NCBI GenBank assembly: GCA_951812925.1
Contig: OX638370.1
Coordinates: 121,782,897 to 121,846,896, forward strand
From: Calliopum simillimum
Taxonomy: Eukaryota > Arthropoda > Insecta > Diptera > Lauxaniidae
DNA: 64,000 nucleotides
Direction: 5' to 3'
Below are positions 44,736 through 55,344 of this stretch, in pieces (within the stretch, counting starts at the first letter, position 1; every line of letters starts with the position of its first letter). Both the position numbers and the translations under genes were made by a program. The notes below the pieces were generated by a model. It was not told where the DNA came from and did no database searches. It was given only the letters and a program-made list of their open reading frames with translations.

Positions 44736-45126
44736 ATAGCAAATTGTGAAGACTATATGGGAAGTGGGCGTGTTCTTCACTCGATCACGCTTATTTTCAA
44801 CGAGCAGCTAAATGCTACCAATTTTATCTTAGATATCAAATATTATAGTTGTATTTCAGATAATCACGAAGTTGTATCGATTTAAAATTTATAACAAATG
44901 ACTAGATGCCACCAATACTATCTTTTATTAATTTTACGAAATTTATCTTATGTACTATATCTGTGCTTAATAGTTTCAGAGATATGATGAATTGTATTTT
45001 TTGAAGGCGTGTCACCACCCATTTTCATCTTACTTGATTCAAGAGAACGCATTTTTGCTTTTGATACGAATAAAACTTTTAGCCAATAAAAGCAAATTTT
45101 TCAAAATTCAAGAGATCTGGACCTAT

Positions 45127-45316
45127 CCCAGTGTGCCAGATGGTTCATATCTCTGCTTTTGTATCCGTTACGGATCCGTTACTGATCCGTTTGCGAGAGA
45201 AATTCCAAAAAAAAAAACGATTCGCTTTTTTTTTTGGGAATCTCTCCCGCAAACGGATCAGTAACGGATCCGTAACGGATACAAAAGCAGAGATATGAAC
45301 CGTTTGGCACACTGGG
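45127..45316. repeat. 190-bp almost perfect palindrome
   Basis: Arms of about 85-90 bp start CCCAGTGTGCCA and contain TTTTGTATCCGTTACGGATC and GATCCGTTTGCG. Only a handful of mismatches separate them, and the centre is an A/T run. It lies 204 bp downstream (in gene sense) of the donor of exon 1 (seen), so it is present in the nascent host transcript. Confidence 0.9.
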
Positions 45317-45519
45317 ATGACACTCTTTTTGTGGAATAGATTTAGTAAATCGCTGTGCATTAGGAGATAAGCGCAAGTCTTACAATCAGTTTTGATTTGA
45401 TTTTTTTTTTGTTAAAACTGAGTCTTTATCGTGAATTTTCTTAGCATACACTATTTTCTCAAAAAAAAAAAACCTGAGTGCGTCGTTCACTTCATGTTCT
45501 GAACTGAACAGAAACTTAC

Positions 45520-45719
45520 CATGCGTTGATGATGGTGATGAAATATCACGACGTTTTCGTTGTTGCACTTCAATGTAGTTCTGGTGGTCCGCACTAATTC
45601 TGCCATTGCTGCCAATAGCATTTATATTGCTGCTACTGCTGCTGCTGCTGCTTCCACCGCGTCTTGTCAGTTTTCTCTCATTTCGTACGATTTCGGTGTT
45701 GTCATAAGGCAAAGTTGTG
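45520..45719 (-). CDS. Colmedin-like exon 1 (seen): Ser-rich stalk with furin-like site
   Basis: 200 bp; acceptor TTTGTAG at 45726-45720, donor GTAAGT from 45519; begins with the last base of a codon and ends in phase 1. It encodes TTLPYDNTEIVRNERKLTRR, a GG plus eight-serine run, NINAIGSNGRISADHQNYIE and VQQRKRRDISSPSSTH. Q-R-K-R-R-D is a strong proprotein-convertase (furin) site. Gliomedin is known to be shed by furin, which suits this position between the missing membrane anchor and the collagen region. The Ser run (AGC/AGT codons) is low complexity. Linkage to exon 2 rests on phase and theme across a 19.7-kb intron. Confidence 0.78.
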
Positions 45720-46249
45720 CTACAAAGAATAGAATAGAGAAAATAAATACATATAAAGAAAACTGAATAAAGATACGAGTAGAAAGAATAATGGCAACAA
45801 TTTAAACAAACGAGTGCAAATAAGCGCATAAGGATAAAAATAACAATAAAAATGAAAATATGAAAATTGTTGCTGCAACGGCAACAGCGATAGCAACATG
45901 GGGGGAAGGAGTACCAGGAAATTAATAGTTATGTCTTTATTTTAGCTTTTCAGTTTTCTTCAAGGGAGCTTGTCCTTCGTTGAGTCCATCTGAGAGTGTG
46001 TGCTTGTGACGTGTTGTCGTTGTGTTGCTGTATGTATGTATGTACCTTCCTATTGTTCTTTATATTTAATTGGTTTTTGAAAAATTGTGGATTCCCATAA
46101 ACTGCCAACGCACAATGAACGTAGTTTTGAGGCATCACTGCATAAGAGAATTTTTAATTAAGTTGTCACTTGATTTTGCTAGCAGTTGATGCTGATAATG
46201 ATGAAAATATATCTTCATTTCGGTTTTTGTTGATTTCTTGGTATATTTT
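45720..46249. other. Upstream intronic sequence, first exon not found
   Basis: An open frame continues upstream of the exon but it crosses the acceptor and is low-complexity. No signal/membrane exon was recognised here. Confidence 0.45.
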
Positions 46250-46790
46250 ATAGACTGTTTTGTATATGTGTTTAGTATTTTTCGACTTCTCTGTCTTTTT
46301 TGGATTTGTTCTATACATATTTCTCGAGTTTTTAAAATTTTTTCGAGTTTTCAATATTATTAGATTTTTACGAATTTTTTTTTTTCGAATAATTTACGTA
46401 TTTACCTTCTTTAGCAATTTTCAAATTATTTTACAATTTTACAACTTTCCGAACATTTTCGATTATTTCAATATTTCTCGAGTTATTTTATGATTGTATT
46501 TTTGGAAATTTCAACTATTTTCGAAGTTTCCTAAATTTTTTAGCTTTAAAAGTAGTTGTTTCGACTTTTCCAATATTTGTTTGGACTTTACAACCTCTTC
46601 CGAATTTCCCTCTCAACCTTTTTTCGATTTTGGGAAAATTTTTCGAGTTATCGCACTATGAATGACTTTTTCAATAACTCAACATTAAAGAAGTTTTCTC
46701 ACATATTTTCCGACTTTTACTAAATTTCTCCGATTTTCTCCATTTTTTTCAAATTTTTTTTAACTTTTTAATATGTTTTGGCAAATATTT
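46250..46790 (+). repeat. Decayed TTTTTCGAGTTT array
   Basis: Loose repetitions of TTTTTCGAGTTTTTAAAATT, TTTCGACTTTTCCAATATTT and ACATTTTCCGACTTTTAC. Same family style as the more regular array at 47480-49330. Confidence 0.55.
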
Positions 46791-47479
46791 TAAGCCTCGT
46801 TAATTTTTTTGAAATTTAAATAAATATTGTCATACAAAAAATTTGCATTTTTGAAGAATATTTTAACAAAGTGAAGACTTCATTAACCGCCATTAACACT
46901 TAACATTAAACAGACAACATGCAATGCACAAGATATGCGAGTATATCGTAAAGCAGATGAGTGATTTCAATTTCAAGTAAAATTCCTCAAGTATATCAAC
47001 CAACAGTTTTCAATTCCACCCCCACTGCAATTATAAAGGGGTTACGGAAAAACCACATTAGAATGATTGCTTTTACATTTAAGACAGCAATTCCCCAAAC
47101 AAGCGCCAGCATTAATTAAATTATGTTTTAATTAAATAGGAATTGCCTACACGCGCTCGTTTGAAGCCCCCATTTACACTTCGAATGTAAAATTTCGATG
47201 GAAAATTCAACATCAACAAAAGGTGTCAAATTTGTAATCAACTTTCACAAGAAAATTAAAAACAAAAATAAACAGCAAAAGAAACCCAAGTGAAATTGTT
47301 GAATGTAAAAAGAGGGTTCTATCGCTACGCGTTTGCTCGCACAATTCTATTTGATACATAAAACAGGGAAGCGGACTGAAAGCTAAACTTAACAAAATCC
47401 TTTAACACAGCAAATTTAAAAGCAAAATTTAAAAACATACTATATACATGAAAAAAACGCACAAATGGGGTGTTAGAAA
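46791..47479. other. Sequence between two decayed arrays
   Basis: No feature supported. Confidence 0.5.
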
Positions 47480-49330
47480 AAAAGTTTTTCACATTTGGCA
47501 ACATTTCCGAATTTTAAAAAAAAAATTTATAAGTTTCTCAGGTTTTCAACATTTTTCAACTTTCTCAACATTTTCCGAGCTTTTTTCGACTTTGTCAACT
47601 TTTTTCAAATTTTTCAATATATTTTTCGAGCTTAGCAACATTTTCAAATTTTTACAACTGTTTTTTGATTTTATCAAAATTTTTCGACTTCTTGGAAATA
47701 TTTCGACCTTATCAATATTTTTGACATTCTCAACATTCTTCGAATTTGTTTTTTTTTTTAAATTGGCAACACTTTTCAAGTTTGACAACAATTTTTAAGT
47801 TCAGCAACATTTTCTATTTCAAAGTTTTTCTACATTTATCGACTTCTCAACATTTTAGACTTTGTCAACATATTCCGATATTTAAAACATTTTTCGAGCT
47901 TAGCAACATTTTTAACTTTGTCAACATTTATCAAATTTTTACAATTGTTTTTCTGATTTTTTCAACATTTTTCGACTTCTTTGGACATATTTCGACTTTA
48001 TCAATATTTTTGACATTCTCAACATTCTTCTTTGTTTTTCTAAATTGGCAACATTTTTCAAGTTCAACAGCAGTTTTTAAGTTGAGTAACATTTCCTATT
48101 TCAAAGTTTTTCTACATTTATCAACATTTTAGATTTTGTCAACATTTTCCGAGCTTAGCAACATTTTCGACTTTGCCATTTTTTTTCAAATTTTTCAAAA
48201 TTTTTTTTTTAGATTGGCAACATTTTTAAATTTTTACAATAGTTTTTTGATTTCATCAACATTTTTCAACTTCTTGGACATATTTCGACTTTATCAATGT
48301 TTTCGACACTCTCAACATTCTTTGAGTTTGTTTCTCTAAATTGGCAACATTTTTCAAGTTCGACAACAGTTTTTAAGTAGAGCAACATTTTCTATTTCAA
48401 AGTTTTTTTACATTTATCGACTTTCTCAACATTTTCCGATATTTCCAATATTTTCCGAGCTTAGCAACATTTTCGACTTTGTCAACTTTTTTCAAATTTT
48501 TCAAAATTTTTTTCGAGCTTGGCAACATTTTTAAATTTTTACAATAGTTCGAATATTGTTTGCCAATATTTTCTACGTTGGGCTACGTTTGCTGTTTTCA
48601 ACATTTCCTGTATCAGACTTTTTCTAAACTATCGACTTTGTGAACATTTTCAACTTTGTCAACATTTTCCGATATTTTCAAAATTTTTCGAGCTTAGCAA
48701 CATTTGTCGATTTTTACAATAGCATACAACAACAACACGAATTTTCAAATCTTTTTCGACTTTTTAAATTTTTTTTCGAATTTTTCAACATTTTTTCAAT
48801 CTTGGCAACATTTTGAAATTTTTATAAGTTTTTTGATTTTGTCAATATATTTCGACTTTAAGAATATTTTTTGCTCAACATTCTTTGTAGTTGTATTTCT
48901 AAACTTTCAACATTTTCCACGTTGGGCGTCATTTTTTGCTGTTCTGAACATTTTCTGTTTTAAAGTTTCAATACATTTATGGATCTTTTCAACATTTTTC
49001 GAGCTTTGCAATTTTTAGTCAATTTTTACAATCGCTTACAAGAACCACACGAATTTTTCCAACATTTTGGAACTTTGTCAACTTTTTCGAGTTTGTCAAC
49101 ATTTTTAGAATAGTTTTTTGATTTTGTCAACTCTTTTCGACATTCTCAACACTTTTTGAATATGTGAATATTTTTTGACTCCTTTCAACATTTTCAAATT
49201 CAAAAACTTTTCGCCTTTCGCAACATTTTTCAAAAAGATATGAATTGATTTTGCGGCAAATAAAGAAGCCTCTGTATCAAGAATCATTATTTCAAAATGA
49301 AACTTGACAAAATTTTCAAGAAACATAAAT
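47480..49330 (+). repeat. Quasi-periodic CAACATTTTTCGACTTTGT array with higher-order units
   Basis: A ~20-bp motif, CAACATTTTTCGACTTTGT, repeats about 80 times with heavy variation. Longer blocks recur in fixed order: TCTCAACATTCTTCG, then TAAATTGGCAACATTTTTCA, TTCTATTTCAAAGTTTTTCT and TTTTCCGAGCTTAGCAACAT. Landmarks GACATTCTCAACATTCTT at about 47730, 48010 and 48305 give a higher-order period of about 280-295 bp. Open frames here reflect the repeat. Confidence 0.75.
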
Positions 49331-50589
49331 TGGCACGAAAACTACATATATGCAACACCCTATCACAAAAAAAACACAACCCAACATAACGCAACACTAC
49401 CTTCAAAGCATGTGTGTGGCCGATTAAAAGCATTTTCAACTTGCCCCTAAGGAATTTCAATAACTGACTCTGGCGAAAACTTTGGCAAAAGTTTTGTAGG
49501 TTATTTTAAAGGTATGCACGTTGGTAATCTACAAGTATCTCCCTCTCTCTCTCTACATATGTATGGATGTACTACTGAAAGGCGTAGATGTAACAGTAGC
49601 AAGTAGCTTTTCTTATAACATGGCGCTATACAAAATATATACAAGAATCCTTAAATTACTGTTGCTGTTTTTGCCAGACGTTGCTGCTGCTGCTGACTTT
49701 GCTTCTTGCCTTGCACGCACACACAGCTCAACTGGCTTTTGTGCGGTTTTCTATGGCAGCCACCTTTGCAATGCGGTTGGTTGGAATACCTTTAACCTGT
49801 TTCATTTTAGAATTTATTGCCAGTGACCCACATATCGACATCGACTGCAAATAGCAAATTTAAGTTCATTCATCATAGCAACAGCAGCAGCCATAGCAAT
49901 TGCATTGGTTAAGTTCTTTTGTGCCAGAGTTACCAAGCAGCCAGCATTTATTGCTTGAATTACTGCTGCTTCTGTTGCTACTTTATTGCTGCATGCCATA
50001 GAAATTGAAATATTGTTAAAAAATATGGCATTCCCTTTATTTATGTGTGTTCACAGTGGAATTGAAGCTTTTTAATGCACGCACACGCAAACGCTCACGT
50101 TTTATAACTTTCTGAAAAGGTTAACTTTTAATGGAGTGCCAAGTGCACAAGGTCCTTGAAGACACTTAATGACATTTGTACATGCACAGGTAGGGCGGTA
50201 AAGATTTGGCTCTGAACTTATAACAACAGTTAAATGCAAATTTGTAGCAAGAATTGCTATTGTATTCCGCTTGGAATTGATAATGAAATGAATTGGTCAG
50301 AGTACCTTAGTCACTTGATAGCATTAAATATCCTTCGAAATATATGGAATATTGTCATACTTACTCTCTAGTGACAGCTATATTTTTTAGATTTTGATTT
50401 ATAAAAAATCCTTTTTATGTAATTTTTCTCTTTCCATCGTTTCGGCTTGATTTTTCTTTGAAATCTATGATTGTAAGCGCAGTTTTACTTAAACCTCTTC
50501 TAATATTTCGAAAACACTGGTGGGCATTCTCCTAAAGAATTCAATACTCGTAGTAGCCTTTTCTGGATATAAAAGAGACACCAAATTTT
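49331..50589. other. Sequence without recognised gene
   Basis: Contains a CTCTCT run (49540-49553) and GCTGCT/CAGCAG patches that create short open frames on both strands. Neither is splice-flanked or conserved-looking. Confidence 0.5.
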
Positions 50590-51745
50590 AAATTTTAAAT
50601 TTTTCTCACTTCACAATTGGCAAGAGTCGAAAAGTATCAAAAAGCATCTAAAATATCAGTAAAAGTACAAAAGTTACGAAAATATCGACAAAACTTGAAA
50701 ATATCAAAAAACATCTTAAATATCGGTAAAAGTCCAAATGATCTAAAAAATATCTCAAATACCGATAAAAGTCCAAAATATCCAAAAATATCACTAAAAG
50801 AACAGAAGTATGGAAAATATCCGAAAAGTCGAAAAAATCGAAAGAAATCTTTTTTATCGGTAACAGTCCAAGAATATCGAAAAACATCTCAAACATCAAT
50901 AAAAGTCGAATATATCGAAAAACAACGAAAATATGGGTAAAAGTCAAAAAGAATCGAAGAACATCCAAAATATCGAGAAAAGTCCAAAAATATCGAAAAA
51001 CATCTAAAATATCGGTATCGAAAAACATTTAAAATATCGGTAAAAGTCAAAAATATCTTAGAAAATCCAAAAGTATCGGAAAGTATCTGAAATATCGATA
51101 AAAGTCGAAACTATCGAATAACATCCAAAATAAAGTACAAAAGTCAAAAATATCGAAAAACGACTGAAATATCGGTTTAAGTTCATAAGCATCGAAAAAT
51201 ATCGAAAGTATATATAGGTAAAATCCAAAAAATATCGAGAAAAGTCCATTAATAGATATCGAAAAACATTCAAAATATCGGTAAAAGTCGAAAATATCTA
51301 AAAAAAATCCGAAAATATCGACAAATATCTGCAATATCGACAAATATCTGCAATATCGACAAATATCTGCAATATCGATAAAAGTCGAACATATCGAAAA
51401 ACATCCAAAATATCGAAAAACATTCAAAATATCGGTAAAAGTCGAAAATATCTAAGAAAAATCAAAAAATATCGACAAATATCTGCAATATCGATAAAAG
51501 TCGAACATATCGAAACACATCCAAAATATCGAGGAAAGTCCATTAATATCGAAAAATATTCAAAATATCGGTAAAAGTCGAAAATATCTTAAAAAATCCA
51601 AAAATATCGAAAAATATCTGTAATATCGATAAAAGTCGAACATATCGAAAAACATCCAAAACATCGAAAAACATCTTAAATATCGGGAAAAGTAACGAAA
51701 ATATCGACAAAAGTCAAAAATATCGATACAGAACGAAATAGGTAT
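50590..51745 (-). repeat. ~38-bp satellite, main block
   Basis: About 30 copies of TATCGGTAAAAGTCCAAAAA, then TATCGAAAAACATCTAAAA; this is the reverse complement of the unit at 970-1350. Higher-order units of about 135-155 bp (four monomers) are visible from the TCGGTAAAAGTCGAAAATAT landmark near 51279, 51433 and 51568. Monomers near 39 bp keep frames open, giving spurious ORFs of up to 126 codons. Confidence 0.88.
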
Positions 51746-53784
51746 TTGCAAGCAAGGGAAAACCATAACAAAAAAACTCTCTCTCTTCACTTTATTGTCT
51801 TGTTATTATTGTATTTATAAGGAATACTTTGATCCTGTTTGTAAATGCCTTAATTGCAACTAATGAGTATAATTTTTTGTTTTATGCATTCTAGATCTCA
51901 ATATCTTACACATTAAAAATCTGTTAAATGATTAGCCTGTAAAATGGGGGCAAAGAAAATCATTTAAGTATTTATAAAAAGATGACATATCCACCTATTC
52001 TCAGTGCGGATACAGGTCCTCTTTGGTTCAATAAAACACAATCAATCATTAGCACAAAATACATACATACACATAAAATGTTTGCTAACAATCAATGAAC
52101 ATTTTTGTTTGAATTGATTCTCTATCTGCATGATTGCTACAAAATGTTTGCCCTCATTTGACATTTTCAATAAATGTAAACATTTCATAGCAATTTAATG
52201 CATTTAATTTCCCAATAGACACCGTTATGCTGCTATTGCTGTGGCAACCCTAGCTACTAATACAAATAGATAAGGAAAACATGTCGATGTGGTCAAAAGC
52301 AATACAAGGCCTCATGCAAACATTAAACAGGACATAGTACGCAGCACTCTATGACAATGATCATCTCTCTAAAGTTAAATGCAAACAATAACTTACGGTC
52401 CCAGGCCAGAACAATTAATTATGTTGCCTTCAAACTGTAGTGAACACCACCATGGTAGTAAATGTTGCTGCTGTTGCTGTTGGTGACGCCAATATGTAGC
52501 CGTAGTCCGAGCAACAACAGCAAAAACAGTGCTATCCAATGGCACAAAACTTTTGTCGTTTAACCAAAGGGATAAATGAAGCAGAGATTAAACAGCACTG
52601 AAGTTTCCTATGTTGTTTTCTTTTCATAATACCCACTCAGTGTTGCTTTTACTTTGCACAATTTGTCACAAGTGTATTAAATTTGGTTAAACCAAAATTA
52701 TCATCACAAAATCGAAAATCAATGATTAAGCATTATTGAAAGGTAATACTTAAGATCATTTGTTGAGTTTCAATAAGTGGGATGTGAGTGGCAACCATGT
52801 TCATATGCAATACATGCATATTTGACATTCATTAATACCAACAAATTTTGCATTACGACAAACGACAATGGTAAATTCAAAGAGTGATGCCCACGTTGGG
52901 CGCCATTAGTGTTAGCTTTGTGAATCTCAGTTCAAAATTAATTTTAGTTATGAAAATAAGAAAATAAATGTAAATAAAATATTTATACATTTAAAATAAA
53001 CATTATTTAAGAAAATTATTTAGATAATAAATACAAAGTAATTTGCTTTAAAAGTAAAAACAAACAACTGAGCCGCTTAAGTGCTGCAAAAGAAGCTGGA
53101 AATGAGTTCAAATACATACGAGTCGTTGAAAAACTAACAACAACGCTGAACTTAATTCTTAAGTCATTCACTTTCTTGCTGACTTACAAAATCAGACTTA
53201 AGTTAAAACTTTAAAAAAACTTTTTCGCATTATGTCGCTGTCGCTGTTGCTGTTTGTTATTTGTTGGTTGGGTTTTTCAAATTGTTGCCACAGAAAGTTT
53301 GTCAGCCATGTTGGCTGCCATGTTGCTCTTTGATTCGTTGCCTTAGGTTGTGGCGCAAAAGCTTGGAACTACATTTTTGTTGCATTGTGTTGTTGCTATT
53401 GTTGTAGCTAAGTATTTGTGTCCATGTCTATGTTGTTGTGCATGTCCGAGCTGCCAAAAAATGCGACAACGTATTTTTTGCTAAAGAATTTCCGATACCA
53501 TTTTAGTTTTATTCTATTGTGAATTGTTGCAATTGCATTCTAAATGTTTTATATACACTAGACTGATTCAAAAAATAACACAATTTTTGGAAATACCACG
53601 TTTACTGCTAAAAATCACAAAGATGGTGTCAATATATAAGCAGCGTTCCGATGTCTTTCACATGCTTGAAAATTTTCAACTGGCTAATCGATTGTCGATA
53701 GTGCGTAGAAATAATAACAAAGCAATAGGAAGCGAATATGTGATTTCAAGCTGAATTTCTCGAGCTACATTACACATTTAATGG
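51746..53784. other. Sequence without gene; one PBS-like site
   Basis: Apart from the site at 52887-52905, only GTT/GCT trinucleotide patches (52464-52480, 53235-53265) and ACATAC runs (52060-52076) are seen. Confidence 0.5.
52887..52905 (-). other. tRNA-Lys-type primer-binding site, retroelement relic
   Basis: The minus strand reads TGGCGCCCAACGTGGGCAT. It is preceded on that strand by CAAAGCTAACACTAA, a plausible gypsy-type LTR end. No gag or paired LTR was recognised. Confidence 0.55.
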
Positions 53785-54050
53785 TGGAATTAGCCAAGAA
53801 GTAGCGTTTCGTAAAGTGACTTCTGTCAAAATCTATCAAATGACAGAAGCGTGTAAGGGATTAGTGAAATCGTAAAGTAGTAAAATAAGTATGACAATGG
53901 ATGCATGTTTACAAAAACTGGAATTTTTCAAGTAATTTTTAAAATGTAAGGTGACATTTCGAACGTTGCCTACCGTTTTCACTAATCGATGCTACGTTGA
54001 CAAGCAACCGTGACGTTAAGTTACGAAACGCTACTTCTTGGCTAATTCCA
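53785..54050. mobile_element. 266-bp MITE with 30-bp perfect TIRs
   Basis: TGGAATTAGCCAAGAAGTAG and the next ten bases (CGTTTCGTAA) at the left end are exactly inverted at the right end (54021-54050). The interior has no coding capacity. No obvious target duplication. Confidence 0.82.
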
Positions 54051-54258
54051 GCATAAAATTTTCAGAAAACTAAAATTGTAAGAGTTTCTTTGGTGACCCC
54101 TTATGAACTTTTTCGTAGAAATTTTAAACCAATTACAGTACAATTATTGGAGAAAAGAGGTCAAAAGAATTCAGGCTAAGATATTTTATAAAAAGATCTA
54201 TACAAAATGTAGTTTTACAAATTAACAGAGGTGTGAAAATTAAATACATTACGAATAC

Positions 54259-55245
54259 ATTACACGTTGCTCCTGAAGCATCATTAAGTTCATCTAAAAT
54301 GGCAACGTATACTGAATGTCTCCGAGTGTTTGTAATGTTATTCTGATGAAATATCACTTTGAATCAAAATCGTAGCTGATTTATTTTTGAAAATATCTCG
54401 ATTTTTCCAATTGGGGCATTTTCCCAAACAAAACGAAAAAAAAAATTTTAACTACATTAAACAAAAATTAAAACAATCACAATCGATGTGTTTTGCAATG
54501 TTTAACACGAATCCAACCTCAGAATTGCTCTATCGTGTATAGTTTATGAGATATTGTAACCTAAAGACCAAAAAAAGTCGTTTTTTGCCATTATTTTAAG
54601 GTATATAACTATGTAACATATCATCTATTTGTCAAATGAGGCTTAGATACTTAAAAGCCTCAATCTTTTCCTTTAAAACCTAATTTAAATTATATTTATA
54701 TCTTCATTCTTCTAAGAGATATTGTAGACCGAAATATTGTCAAAACGGGTTTTTTGCACATTTGTGTCTTTTTAGGATATCTTTGAGGAGAAAAAAAGAT
54801 ATCAACATAATTTAAATTGGGTTTTAAAGGAAAAGATTGGCGCTTTCAAGTATTTAAGCCACATTTGAGAAATAAATGATATGTTACATAGTTATATAGC
54901 TTCAAAAAATGGCAAAAAACTACTTGTTTTGGTCTTTAGGTTACAATATCTCATAAACTATACACGATAGAGAAATTCTGAGGTTGGATTCGCGTTTAGC
55001 ATCGCAAAACACTTCGATTGTAATTATTTTAATTTTTGTTTAATGTAGTTAAAAAAAATTTTTTTTTTCTTTTTGTATGGGAAAATGTCCCAACTGGAAA
55101 AATCGAGATATTTTCAAAAAGAAATCAGCAACGATTTTGATTCAAAGTGATATTTCATCAGAATAACATTACAAACACTCGGAGACATTCAGTATACGTT
55201 GCCATTTTAGATGAACTTAATGATGCTTCAGGAGCAGTGTGATTA
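54259..55245. mobile_element. ~1-kb foldback element
   Basis: The whole unit is one inverted repeat centred near 54745 with arms of about 480 bp. Matching blocks include TGCTCCTGAAGCATCATTAA, GAATGTCTCCGAGTGTTTGT, TATAGTTTATGAGATATTG and TTTTCCTTTAAAACC. No coding frame. The TATAGTTTATGAGATAT block is shared with the foldbacks at 10665-12653 and 61756-63023. Confidence 0.88.
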
Positions 55246-55344
55246 CTTTTGGGGGTTTTAGCTAAAAAAAAACACGTGACGCAGCGTGGCAAAAAAATGC
55301 CTTATTTTAGTAGATGGTCAAATTGAAATTTCTGATAGCATTGC

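Larger units (their letters stand above)
7446..45719 (-). other. Partial colmedin/gliomedin-like gene (8 exons seen)
   Basis: Eight exons share compatible phases and consensus splice sites. Order from the 5' side (right): Ser-rich stalk with furin-like site, linker, three Gly-X-Y collagen exons, a whole Ig domain over two exons, and the start of a second Ig domain. Collagen plus Ig plus (elsewhere) olfactomedin is the architecture of invertebrate colmedins, relatives of vertebrate gliomedin: single-pass, ectodomain-shed matrix proteins. I recall the Drosophila homologue as Colm (CG6867). The first exon(s) with the membrane anchor were not found, and the 3' part (rest of Ig2, expected olfactomedin domain) must lie left of this window or was missed. 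Introns reach 19.8 kb and are packed with transposons. An unrelated collagen/Ig protein is the main alternative. Confidence 0.75.

Noticed and set aside
45386..45829. 147-codon minus frame as a single-exon gene
   Set aside because: Only 45520-45719 is flanked by splice sites; the ends of the frame are low-complexity intron.
49521..49999. Opposing frames (101 and 61 codons) near 49.5-50 kb
   Set aside because: Driven by GCT/GCA trinucleotide patches; no domain, no splice support.
50648..51790. Several 70-126 codon frames rich in FRYF/DIF
   Set aside because: Translation of the ~38-bp satellite; period close to 39 bp keeps frames open.
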